A program made the position numbers and the translations under genes. DNA of 64,000 bases, taken from Rhizobiales bacterium SYSU XM002 (GTDB lineage Bacteria; Pseudomonadota; Alphaproteobacteria; Rhizobiales; Beijerinckiaceae). Below the pieces are notes generated by a model. The model saw nothing but the letters and a program-made list of their open reading frames with translations, had not been told where the DNA came from and made no database searches. The stretch covers positions 124,001 to 188,000 of the forward strand of contig VWVY01000002.1 in NCBI GenBank assembly GCA_009846685.1. The letters run 5' to 3'. Below are positions 18,612 to 26,109 of the stretch, one piece after another (positions within the stretch are counted from its first letter, which is position 1; every line of letters starts with the position of its first letter).

Positions 18612-18910
18612 GCGGCGATAGCTATTTCCTGATGGTTCTGGCGATGGCAGGCGCGGCGTTCTTCTGCCGTGCGATTGGCTTCCTCGCGATGCGCTATGTG
18701 CCGATCACGCCGCGCCTCGAAGCCGCGCTCAAGGCAACGCCGGTTTCGGTGATGGCCGGGATCGTGGCGATCGCCGTCGTCCGGGGCGGGCCACCGGAAT
18801 GGCTCGCGACCGCCATCGTGCTTGTTCTGGTCAGGGTAACCGGCAACGAGATCCTTGCCGCGTTCGGCGGCATCATCGCCATTGCCCTGATGCGCGCTGT
18901 CGGGGCATGA
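18608..18910 (+). CDS. azlD: AzlD domain-containing protein, small exporter subunit
   Basis: A 100-aa membrane protein with about four hydrophobic segments (AAFFCRAIGFLAMRYVPITP, VMAGIVAIAVVRGG, and a C-terminal GGIIAIALMRAVGA). It matches the small AzlD partner that assembles with AzlC. It overlaps the azlC stop by 4 bp (ATGA), the usual arrangement. No regulator of the Lrp type is adjacent. Confidence 0.9.
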   Translation: MSGDSYFLMVLAMAGAAFFCRAIGFLAMRYVPITPRLEAALKATPVSVMAGIVAIAVVRGGPPEWLATAIVLVLVRVTGNEILAAFGGIIAIALMRAVGA

Positions 18911-18948
18911 TACCCCGAGAGGGGATTCCAGCGATCTGAAGGCGCATC

Positions 18949-19272
18949 ATGTTCGAGTGCAAGATTCCGGCTGTCCCCACCCTCCAGCAGGACGACGAGA
19001 CCATCCGCATCACCCGCTACGATTTCGAGCCCGGCGCTGTGACGGGCTGGCACCAGCACGGCTGGCCCTATTTCGTCATCATGCTGACGGCGGGAACCCT
19101 GCGCATCCACAACGGGCAGGAGGTAACCGATGTGCCTTTGGCGCAAGGGCAGGCCTACATGCGTGCGGCCGGCATTACTCACGACGTGATGAACGGCTCC
19201 GATCATCCGATTGCCTTCGTCGAGATCGAGGTGAAGAAACCGGAGGCATTGAAGGGCATGATGCTGCCCTGA
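18949..19272 (+). CDS. Single-domain cupin protein
   Basis: A 107-aa beta-barrel cupin. The first cupin motif is visible as GWHQHGWPYFVIMLTAG and the second as RAAGITHDVMNGSDHPIAFV, giving several His ligands for a metal. Small cupins of this kind are often unassigned dioxygenases, isomerases or sensors, and nothing here decides between them. It follows azlD after 38 bp on the same strand and is closed by a hairpin terminator just downstream. Confidence 0.82.
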   Translation: MFECKIPAVPTLQQDDETIRITRYDFEPGAVTGWHQHGWPYFVIMLTAGTLRIHNGQEVTDVPLAQGQAYMRAAGITHDVMNGSDHPIAFVEIEVKKPEALKGMMLP

Positions 19273-19285
19273 AGAAGTAACAAAA

Positions 19286-19307
19286 AAGGGCCGGTATTCC
19301 GGCCCTT
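19286..19307. terminator. Bidirectional Rho-independent terminator
   Basis: A perfect 9-bp stem (AAGGGCCGG / CCGGCCCTT) with a TATT loop sits between the convergent cupin gene and the 86-aa minus-strand gene. Reading minus, the stem is followed by TTTTTTG, a good terminator. Reading plus, it is followed only by CTGTCAT, so termination in that direction may be weaker. Confidence 0.8.
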
Positions 19308-19335
19308 CTGTCATCAGCCCCGGAAACGATCCGGT

Positions 19336-19596
19336 TCAGTTCTTCGTCGTCAGCGAATATTCCCCGGCCTTGATCCGTTCCGGCAGGCGTTCAGCGAATT
19401 TGGCGACGGCCTCCTCGCCATAAGTGGCGACAAGCTCGACGAAGGCGGCGAACAGCGCGGCATGAGCGAGGCAATCGCCGTCAATGCCGTCATAACGGCC
19501 TTCGGCGAAAGCTTCGCTGACATAGGAATACGCCGCGCGACGCTGGTCGGCGTAAAGCGAGTCATTGGCCTTGCCAATTTGATCGATCGTCTGCAC
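19336..19596 (-). CDS. Hypothetical protein, 86 aa
   Basis: A small acidic helical protein starting MQTIDQIGKANDSLYADQRR, with no signal peptide, membrane segment or recognisable motif. Codon use looks like the neighbours and it ends before the terminator at 19286-19307, which supports it as a real gene. The segment GDCLAHAALFAAFVELVATYGEEAV looks like one amphipathic helix. I do not recognise the family; about 200 bp upstream up to the next gene hold nothing I can identify. Confidence 0.65.
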   Translation of the reverse strand: MQTIDQIGKANDSLYADQRRAAYSYVSEAFAEGRYDGIDGDCLAHAALFAAFVELVATYGEEAVAKFAERLPERIKAGEYSLTTKN

Positions 19597-19803
19597 GTCG
19601 CTCTTCCTGTTCGGCCGCCGCGGTTGGTCGCGACGTTCACTCCGGATGGTCCCGGTTGTTGTTGAAAGCGGTCCCCACCGCTACCCCGGATCGAGGCAGG
19701 GCGACACTAGCCTGCCGCGAACCCGAAAGCGAGCCTTCCGTTGAGAATTCGTTAACGGACGGGATCGAAGGCTGTGCAAAGGCCGCTTTTCGTGATGCCC
19801 CGC

Positions 19804-20271
19804 TCAGCTCCCGAAACGCCGTTCGATATCGCGGGCAAGACGTGCCGCGTCCCGCGTCAACATGTCCGTGGCCGCTTTTGCCGAAGGCGTGCAGGTCCGG
19901 TAGCTCGTCGCGTAATCGGAATACCCGTGGTTGAACGCACCGCGCAGGCGGTCGGCGATGCCCGACGCTTCGCCCTCGGTGGCGATCAGCCGTTCCATGC
20001 GCGCTCGCCAGGGGTTGCTGGCAGAGCCCGGCGTGCAGACCTCGACCAGAAGCGCCAGCGCCCCGATGAGCTCCGAAAGTTCGATCAACGGGCGGTGATG
20101 TGGGTCCGGAGCAGGCGGCGGTGGAGGAGGCGTGGCCGGCGTCTCGACGCTGGCCTTTTTCCGCTTCGGCTGGGGTGCCTGAGCGCCAGCCTGCGGCATT
20201 GCGATCACCATTGCGAACAGTGCCGCCGTGAGCCGCAAACCTCTGGCGGGATGTGGTCCGCGAGCGGTCAT
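19804..20271 (-). CDS. TIGR02301-type secreted protein of Rhizobiales
   Basis: A 155-aa exported protein. A basic N-terminus and hydrophobic core (LRLTAALFAMVIAMPQAGA) form a signal peptide ending near AGAQA, followed by a Pro-rich linker with seven consecutive prolines. The folded part carries RPLIELSELIGALALLVEVC and GYSDYATSYRTCTPSA, features of the TIGR02301 family of unknown function. Two cysteines could form a disulfide. It starts in an ATGA overlap with the NUDIX gene upstream. No activity can be assigned. Confidence 0.8.
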   Translation of the reverse strand: MTARGPHPARGLRLTAALFAMVIAMPQAGAQAPQPKRKKASVETPATPPPPPPAPDPHHRPLIELSELIGALALLVEVCTPGSASNPWRARMERLIATEGEASGIADRLRGAFNHGYSDYATSYRTCTPSAKAATDMLTRDAARLARDIERRFGS

Positions 20272-20771
20272 CGGGCGGCCTTCCCGTGATGCAGCGCGAA
20301 TGCCTTGGCAAGGATTTCCGGCAACCGCCGCGTCATCGGCAGATCGTCGGGCGCGAGCGGATCGATCCAGCAGATGTCGGAAACCTCATCGGAGAGTACC
20401 GGCTCGCCGCCGGCCCATTCGCCCGCGAAGGCAACGATGACCGCATGCGCGCGAAGCGTGCCATCCTCGCCGTGTTCGATATGTTCGACATGATCGACGA
20501 AGCCGGTGATGGAGGCTGAAAGACCAACCTCTTCCTGCAATTCCCGCAGTACGCCTTCGCGCAGGGTCTCGCCCGGCTCGATGCGGCCGCCGGGGAGAGA
20601 ATAGAGCCCGAGGCCGGGTGCCTTCGCGCGCTGGGCCAGCAATACTCGCCCCTCGCGAAAGACCGCGATCGACGCCGCAAGCACCGGCTTGCCGATCACG
20701 GTTGGGATTTTTGACGCAATGTCTTCACGCGAACCGGATGCCCCTTCGCTCGACATCGCTTTCTCAGACAT
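20268..20771 (-). CDS. NUDIX hydrolase
   Basis: A 167-aa NUDIX protein with an intact box (pattern GX5EX7REUXEEXGU, beginning GGRIEPGETLREGV and continuing RELQEEVGL). It is preceded by AVFREGRVLLAQRAKAPGLG, typical of ADP-ribose or nucleoside-diphosphate pyrophosphatases. The start overlaps the end of the upstream SDR gene by 8 bp and the stop overlaps the TIGR02301 gene by 4 bp, so these form an operon. Substrate cannot be decided from sequence. Confidence 0.9.
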   Translation of the reverse strand: MSEKAMSSEGASGSREDIASKIPTVIGKPVLAASIAVFREGRVLLAQRAKAPGLGLYSLPGGRIEPGETLREGVLRELQEEVGLSASITGFVDHVEHIEHGEDGTLRAHAVIVAFAGEWAGGEPVLSDEVSDICWIDPLAPDDLPMTRRLPEILAKAFALHHGKAAR

Positions 20772-21522
20772 GCTGCCCGCCGTTGATGTGCAGCTCGGCG
20801 CCGGTCACGTAGGACGAGGCCTCGGTGCACAGGAAATAGATCGCCTTGGCGACCTCTTCCGGTGTGCCGAGACGGCGGAGTGGCAGTTGCTCGACGATCT
20901 TTTCGGTGCCGGGGGAGAGGATCGCGGTGTCGATCTCGCCGGGCGAGATCGCGTTGACGCGCACGCCGACGGGGCCGAAATCCGCTGCCATCTCGCGCGT
21001 CAGTGCGGCGAGCGCTGCCTTGGAGGTCGCGTAGGCAGCGCCGGCGAAGGGATGGACGCGCCCACCGGCGATAGAGGTGACATTGACGACCGCGCCCTTG
21101 GTTGCGGTGAGTTCGTCGATCAATCCGCGCGCCAGCAGGATGGGCGCGAAGAAGTTAACCTGAAAAACCTTGGTCCAGTCTTCGACCGGGGTGTTGATCG
21201 CGGACAGTCGCGAACCGCCCGACCCCTTGGGCGAAATGCCGGCGTTGTTGACGAGCGCATGGAGCTTGCCGTCGCCGAGACGCGACTTGATCTCGCCGAT
21301 GGCGCGCAGCGTATCTTCAGGGTCGGCAAGATCGACCTGGATGTGGTTGTCGCCGCCGGCATCCCACGGGCAATTCTCCGGCACGGGCTGGCGCGAGCAG
21401 GCGATCACGCGCCAGCCGGCCGAGGCGAAGCGTTTCACCGTCGCATGGCCGATGCCGCGCGAGGCGCCGGTCAGCAGGAGGGTCCGCCTCTCGCTGGGGA
21501 TATTGGTGCGCGCGCTGTCCAT
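20764..21522 (-). CDS. SDR family NAD(P)-dependent oxidoreductase
   Basis: A 252-aa classical SDR. TGASRGIGH near residue 19 is the cofactor motif, NNAGISP follows, and the active site is YATSKAALAAL with Tyr and Lys spaced as expected. The C-terminal VTGAELHINGGQHV is typical of FabG-like enzymes. It lies 23 bp downstream of pdxH on the same strand and overlaps the NUDIX gene. A role in fatty acid or secondary metabolism is possible but the context gives no clear substrate. Confidence 0.88.
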   Translation of the reverse strand: MDSARTNIPSERRTLLLTGASRGIGHATVKRFASAGWRVIACSRQPVPENCPWDAGGDNHIQVDLADPEDTLRAIGEIKSRLGDGKLHALVNNAGISPKGSGGSRLSAINTPVEDWTKVFQVNFFAPILLARGLIDELTATKGAVVNVTSIAGGRVHPFAGAAYATSKAALAALTREMAADFGPVGVRVNAISPGEIDTAILSPGTEKIVEQLPLRRLGTPEEVAKAIYFLCTEASSYVTGAELHINGGQHV

Positions 21523-21545
21523 GTGGAACTCCGAATAAGAGAGGG

Positions 21546-22148
21546 TCAGGGGTAGAAATACGTGGTCTCGAACGGCGCGTCGATCCGGGTCCGGCGATAG
21601 ATCAGCCGCTCGTGCAGTCGGAAGGGCTTGTCCTGCCAGAATTCGATGTAGAGGGGCATGAGCCGCCAGCCGCTCCAGTGCGGCGGGCGGGGTACCTCGC
21701 CGAGACCGAAGCGTGCCGCCTCGCGGGCGACCGCCTTTTCGAGCGCGAACCGGCTTTCGAGCGGGCGCGATTGCTGCGAGGCCCAGGCGCCGATCCGGCT
21801 GTCGCGCGGGCGTGAGGCGAAATAGGCATCGGCCTCCGCTTCGCTCACGATTTCCATCGGGCCACGAAACCGCACCTGCCGGCGCAGGCTCTTCCAGTGG
21901 AACACGGCGGCGCCTTGCGGGTTGGCCTTCAGCTCCTCACCCTTCTGGCTCTCGAAGTTGGTGTAGAACACAACCCCGCGATGGTCGGCATCCTTCATCA
22001 GCACCATGCGTACATTGGGCAGGCCGTCGGGATCGGCGGTCGCGAGCGCCATCGCGGTGGGATCGTTGGGCTCCTTGGCGGTTGCTTCCGCAAGCCACGC
22101 CTGGAACAGCGAAAACGGATCCTGCATCTCGCGCGACTCACCGGTCAT
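21546..22148 (-). CDS. pdxH: Pyridoxamine 5'-phosphate oxidase
   Basis: An FMN enzyme making pyridoxal 5'-phosphate from PNP or PMP, 200 aa. Conserved blocks are [30 protein letters not shown], the FMN segment [24 protein letters not shown], and the C-terminal [11 protein letters not shown] with ERLIYRR. The ATG at 22148 has GGAAG eight bases upstream. The longer frame up to 22277 would run into the divergent lipoprotein gene, so it is rejected. Confidence 0.95.
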   Translation of the reverse strand: MTGESREMQDPFSLFQAWLAEATAKEPNDPTAMALATADPDGLPNVRMVLMKDADHRGVVFYTNFESQKGEELKANPQGAAVFHWKSLRRQVRFRGPMEIVSEAEADAYFASRPRDSRIGAWASQQSRPLESRFALEKAVAREAARFGLGEVPRPPHWSGWRLMPLYIEFWQDKPFRLHERLIYRRTRIDAPFETTYFYP

Positions 22149-22197
22149 TAACGCTTCCGATCTTAAATGGACGCAGCCAATCATCAGAGGTTGTGTC

Positions 22198-22821
22198 GTG
22201 CTGCGTAACGCCACGGGCAATGAGGGCCAGAAAGCCCCGCCGAAAGAGGGATATAATGCGCAAAGCGTTCCGCGCAATCACCTCTTCACGGTCTTGCGCG
22301 TCGGTTTAGCAGGTCTCGTTGCGGTGTTCGCCGCCGGATGTTCGCTCTCGATGAAACTTCCCTCGTTCCAGAGCGAACCCGAGATGACCGCGAGCGTGAC
22401 CCCGGCGACGGTGCCACTCAGTCCCCATCTCGATGCCGAGGACTGGCGCCGCGCGCAGGCCGCGTTCTCGCTGGCCGTCGACCCGCAGGGATCGGGGCAG
22501 GTCGTCAACTGGGAAAACCCGGCGACGAAACGCAAGGGTTCCTTCATCCCCGCGGGCAATCTCGTCCTGGCCGAAAATACCGTGTGCCGGCCTTTCCGCG
22601 CGACACTTGTCGAGCAGGCGAACGGCAAGCCGGTGGAAACGCATCACCTTGGCCGTGCTTGCCGCACCGGTCCCGGCGAATGGGCGATGCGCGAGGTTGC
22701 GCCGGAAGGCGCCGCGACGGCCTCCGTTGGCAACGCCAAGGCGCCGATGAAGCTCGACGCGGCCCAACCCCTCCCGGAAGCGACCAGCGGCATGCTGCCG
22801 GAAAAGAAGCTCGACGAATAA
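22198..22821 (+). CDS. 17-kDa-antigen-type surface lipoprotein (RT0821/Lpp0805-like)
   Basis: A predicted envelope lipoprotein. The frame carries a hydrophobic stretch [16 protein letters not shown] whose lipobox FAAGC gives the lipidated Cys (residue 48 from the GTG at 22198). The mature part has [33 protein letters not shown] and [10 protein letters not shown], resembling surface antigens of the RT0821/Lpp0805 group. The start is uncertain: the GTG has AGAGG upstream, but a better ribosome site (GAAAGAGGG) precedes an ATG at 22256 in a different frame that stops after 17 codons. An indel is possible. It is divergent from pdxH. Confidence 0.7.
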   Translation: MLRNATGNEGQKAPPKEGYNAQSVPRNHLFTVLRVGLAGLVAVFAAGCSLSMKLPSFQSEPEMTASVTPATVPLSPHLDAEDWRRAQAAFSLAVDPQGSGQVVNWENPATKRKGSFIPAGNLVLAENTVCRPFRATLVEQANGKPVETHHLGRACRTGPGEWAMREVAPEGAATASVGNAKAPMKLDAAQPLPEATSGMLPEKKLDE

Positions 22822-22944
22822 CGGGCCAATCCGTTGAAATCAGCCGCTCGATCTCCCATCTCGGAAAACGAGTATCCAATTGAATCGATTGGCCACCGGA
22901 TCGTCTGCTGGTCGCTAGTCGACATTCTGTGAGCGAGGGAAACG

Positions 22945-23862
22945 ATGCGGGATCCGTATACGGTTCTCGGGGTAGAGCGCGGCGCCAGCGCGGATGAGAT
23001 CAAGAAGGCGTTCCGCCGTCTGGCCAAGCAATATCACCCCGATCGCAACAAGAACGATCCGAAGGCGCAGGAGCGCTTCTCGGAAGTGAACAGCGCCTAC
23101 GAGATTCTCGGCGATGACGCCAAGCGCAAGGCCTTCGACCGCGGCGAGATCGATGCCGAAGGCAAGCCGCGCGCGACGATGCATGGCTTCGAGCAGGCCG
23201 GCACCGGTCCGGGCGGCTTCCGGTTCGATTTCGGTTCGGGCGGGCGGGGCGATCCGCGCGACATCTTCTCCGATCTGTTCTCAAAATTCGACATGGGTGG
23301 CGGCAAGGCTCATACGGGCCAGGCGCAGGCCGGCGGGCACCGCACGCGGGGAGGCGCCTCTCCCGTTCCGCCCGGTGAGGATATCGAGACCGAGGTTTCC
23401 ATTCCGCTCGAGCATGTCGCCAAGGGCGGTTCCGTCCGCGTGACGCTCGGCAGCGGTCGCACGGTCGAGGTCAAGGTTCCGCAAGGTGTCGCCAACGGCA
23501 AGGTGATGCGTCTCAAAGGGCAGGGCAATCCCTCGCCCTTCGGCGGGCCGGCGGGCGATGCGCTCATCACTTTACGTTACGCAAGGCATACGCAGTTCAC
23601 GGTCGACGGCGCCGATCTGCGCACGCAGATTCCCGTGCCGATCCGCGACGCGGTTCTGGGCGGCGAAATTCGCGTGCCCACGCTGGAAGGCGAGGTTTCT
23701 ATGACCGTTCCGCCCTGGACGAGTGGTGGCAAGACGCTTCGTTTGCGCGGCAAAGGACTGCCGCTCAATGACCGCGAGGGCGATCTCTACGTGACGCTCC
23801 AGATCGATCTCGGCCCGCATGATCCCGAGGTGGAGGGCTTTTTCCGGCGCAAAAAGGGCTGA
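22945..23862 (+). CDS. DnaJ C-terminal domain-containing co-chaperone (CbpA-like)
   Basis: A 305-aa Hsp40 protein. The J domain occupies residues 1-65 with the HPD triad at 31-33 needed to stimulate DnaK. A Gly-rich linker (about 75-140) follows, and two DnaJ_C beta domains include [19 protein letters not shown]. The Cys-rich zinc finger of true DnaJ is absent, making it a type II (CbpA-like) protein. The ATG has GCGAGGGAAA upstream. It precedes fabI by about 130 bp, and I see no functional link. Confidence 0.92.
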   Translation: MRDPYTVLGVERGASADEIKKAFRRLAKQYHPDRNKNDPKAQERFSEVNSAYEILGDDAKRKAFDRGEIDAEGKPRATMHGFEQAGTGPGGFRFDFGSGGRGDPRDIFSDLFSKFDMGGGKAHTGQAQAGGHRTRGGASPVPPGEDIETEVSIPLEHVAKGGSVRVTLGSGRTVEVKVPQGVANGKVMRLKGQGNPSPFGGPAGDALITLRYARHTQFTVDGADLRTQIPVPIRDAVLGGEIRVPTLEGEVSMTVPPWTSGGKTLRLRGKGLPLNDREGDLYVTLQIDLGPHDPEVEGFFRRKKG

Positions 23863-23993
23863 TTTGCGCGCGCGATCCGTCTCGCAAAGCTTGAACCTTC
23901 GGACGAACTCGGTAAGGAAAGGCAAAGACGAAGCGCTCATCCGCTGCCCCGGCCGCGGAGCGAGCGCCTTTCTATGCCGAGGACGAAGCACGC

Positions 23994-24830
23994 ATGTCGA
24001 TGACGAACGAGGAAAACCGGTTGAGCAACGTCCTGCGCGGCAAACGTGGCTTGATCATGGGCGTCGCCAACAAGATGTCGATCGCCTGGGGTATCGCTAG
24101 GGCTGCCCATGCCGCCGGCGCCGAACTCGCCTTCACCTATCAGGGCGACGCGCTGAAGAAGCGGGTCGAGCCGCTCGCCGCCGAATTGGGCGCGCATGTC
24201 GTCGGCCATTGCGATGTCACGGATGGCGCGACGATCGATGCGGTTTTCGCCGAGGTGGAGAAGATCTTCGGCAAGATCGATTTTCTCGTCCATGCCATCG
24301 CTTTCTCGGACAAGGACGAGTTGACTGGCCGTTATGTCGAGACGACCGAGGGCAATTTCACCAAGACGATGCTGATCTCCTGTTATTCGCTGACCGCCGT
24401 TGCCCAGCGTGCGGAAAAGCTGATGCCGGATGGCGGTTCGATCCTCACGCTGACGTACTATGGCGCCGAGAAGTGGATGCCGCATTACAACGTCATGGGC
24501 GTCGCGAAGGCCGCGCTCGAAGCCTCCGTGCGCTATCTCGCGGCGGATCTCGGCCCGAACGGCATTCGCGTCAACGCGATCTCCGCCGGTCCGATCAAGA
24601 CGCTCGCGGCGAGCGGCATCGGCGATTTTCGCTATATCCTCAAGTGGAACGAATACAATTCGCCCCTCCGCCGCACGGTTTCAATCGAGGAGGTCGGCAA
24701 CAGCGCCGTCTATTTCCTCTCGGATATGTCGGCAGGCGTGACGGGCGAGATCAGCCATGTCGATGCCGGTTATCACATCGTCGGCATGAAGAACCCGGAC
24801 GCGCCGGATATCACGCTGGCGAAGGATTGA
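23994..24830 (+). CDS. fabI: Enoyl-[acyl-carrier-protein] reductase (NADH)
   Basis: The last step of each fatty acid elongation cycle, reducing enoyl-ACP. The 278-aa protein is an SDR of the FabI type, with GVANKMSIAWGIA instead of the usual TGxxxGxG. It has the Y-x6-K active site with Tyr165 and Lys172 (HYNVMGVAKAAL), plus SAGPIKTLAASGIGDF. Rhizobiales often carry two FabI copies; only one is here. The start may be the first or the third codon, both ATG. Confidence 0.94.
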   Translation: MSMTNEENRLSNVLRGKRGLIMGVANKMSIAWGIARAAHAAGAELAFTYQGDALKKRVEPLAAELGAHVVGHCDVTDGATIDAVFAEVEKIFGKIDFLVHAIAFSDKDELTGRYVETTEGNFTKTMLISCYSLTAVAQRAEKLMPDGGSILTLTYYGAEKWMPHYNVMGVAKAALEASVRYLAADLGPNGIRVNAISAGPIKTLAASGIGDFRYILKWNEYNSPLRRTVSIEEVGNSAVYFLSDMSAGVTGEISHVDAGYHIVGMKNPDAPDITLAKD

Positions 24831-24860
24831 GTTTGAACGATTTACGTGGGGGGAGGGGAT

Positions 24861-25307
24861 ATGCGGTTCCGTGCATTGCTGATCGGAGGCCTTGCGGTTC
24901 TGGCGGCCGTGCAGTCCCATGCCCAGACAGCGGCACCGACCGCTCCGGAAGAGAAGGTGACCCCCGAATCCACCAAGACGGAGGTCGAGCGCACCGGTCG
25001 TATGGGCCGTGATGTTATTTTCGCGACCTATCTGACGCTCTCGAAGGACTGCAAGGTCGGGGCCTCTCCGCGTGTGGAATTCCCCGTTCCGCCCAAGAAC
25101 GGCAAGGTGGGAACCCGCACCTCGGCGATCAATCTCCGGGCCGTGCCCGGCGCGCCGCGCAAGAACTGCATCGGCACCTCACCGAACGGCGTGCTGGTGT
25201 TTTTCCGCCCCGACCGCCGTTTCAAGGGCGAGGAGGTCTTCACCTACCGCGTCGTCTATCCCGATGGTTCCGCGCGCGAGGTCGTCGCCAAGGCAATCGT
25301 GCAGTAA
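24861..25307 (+). CDS. Secreted small protein, paralogue A of a three-member set
   Basis: A 148-aa exported protein starting at the ATG at 24861, behind a strong GGGGGGAGGGG. The signal peptide is MRFRALLIGGLAVLAAVQSHAQ. The mature part has TLSKDC, PPKNGKVGTRT, KNCIGTSP, VLVFFRPDRRFKGEEVFTYR. The order Cys, Pro-Pro-x-x-G-x-V, Cys-x-G, aromatic-rich strand, F-x-G-E/Q-D/E resembles the secreted proteins at 30210 and 30626, so I treat it as a divergent relative. It is 3 bp upstream of the histidine phosphatase. Function unknown; the two cysteines could form a disulfide. Confidence 0.72.
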   Translation: MRFRALLIGGLAVLAAVQSHAQTAAPTAPEEKVTPESTKTEVERTGRMGRDVIFATYLTLSKDCKVGASPRVEFPVPPKNGKVGTRTSAINLRAVPGAPRKNCIGTSPNGVLVFFRPDRRFKGEEVFTYRVVYPDGSAREVVAKAIVQ

Positions 25308-25310
25308 GCC

Positions 25311-25910
25311 ATGCCGCGCCTCTATTTCCTGCGTCACGGCGAGACTGACTGGAATCGCGCGGGCCGCCTGCAGGGCAATACCGAGACATCGCTCAACGCC
25401 CGCGGCCGCTCGCAAGCGCGGGCGCTCAGCGACCATATGCGCGCACTGCTGGGAGCTCGTATCGTCGATTTGCCGTTCTACTCGAGCCCGATGCAGCGGA
25501 CCCGGCAGACCATGGAAATCCTGCGCGACGGTCTTGAACTGGAGCGCGAGGCCTATGTCGCCGTCGACTCGCTCCGCGAGATCGGTTTCGGCGCCTGGGA
25601 GGGACGAAGCTGGCCCGAAATACGAACCCGCGATCCGATCGGCGCGCGCGACCGCGACCTCGATCGCTGGTCGTTCTGCCCACCGGGTGGCGAAAGCTAC
25701 GAGATGGTCTCACGCCGTGTCATGGCCTGGCTGCAGACCATCGATCACGATTGCTGCATCGTCTCGCATGGCGGCATCGCCCGTGTGATGCTGGTGCTGT
25801 GCGGCGGTCTGACACCGGCTGAGGCAGTTGAGGTCGATATTTGGCAAGGCAAGGTGCTGTTCTTTGACAACGCAAAGGTGGAGTGGCTTCCCGGTCCCGG
25901 CCACGGGTAA
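25311..25910 (+). CDS. Histidine phosphatase family protein
   Basis: A 199-aa phosphoglycerate-mutase-superfamily protein. The catalytic RHG motif is at residues 8-10 (LRHGETDWNRAGRLQG), the second His is in CIVSHGGIARVM, and the acid residue lies in GFGAWEGRSW. This is a broad phosphatase family and small-molecule or phosphoprotein substrates are possible. It starts 3 bp after the secreted protein gene, so the two are co-transcribed. Confidence 0.9.
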   Translation: MPRLYFLRHGETDWNRAGRLQGNTETSLNARGRSQARALSDHMRALLGARIVDLPFYSSPMQRTRQTMEILRDGLELEREAYVAVDSLREIGFGAWEGRSWPEIRTRDPIGARDRDLDRWSFCPPGGESYEMVSRRVMAWLQTIDHDCCIVSHGGIARVMLVLCGGLTPAEAVEVDIWQGKVLFFDNAKVEWLPGPGHG

Positions 25911-26109
25911 GCGAAAGACGTACGTCAATATTCAGTCATGGTTCAGGCGAAGAATTCTAGGAATGTCATCGTGAGGAACCCGCTGGACTGCGCGAGCGCC
26001 AAGCGGAAATGCATGGCAGCGGCCTCTGGAAGTTGACTTCGGGTGTCAGTTTGGGTGTCATCCGAAAAAATGAATAAAAAAGCGCGCGTTTCCCAGCATC
26101 GGAGCCAGA
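25911..26109. other. Intergenic leader of the NRPS-type gene with an 8-bp direct repeat
   Basis: This 199-bp stretch holds no gene I can support. It contains GGGTGTCA twice, at 26041-26048 and 26053-26060, a 12-bp period, followed by an A-rich tract (CCGAAAAAATGAATAAAAAA). The repeats lie on one face of the helix about 50-70 bp upstream of the start and could bind a regulator. The period does not fit the 11-bp Pho box. Confidence 0.35.

Noticed and set aside
26041-26060. A Pho box upstream of the NRPS
   Set aside because: The repeats are GGGTGTCA with a 12-bp period, not the CTGTCAT 11-bp pattern.
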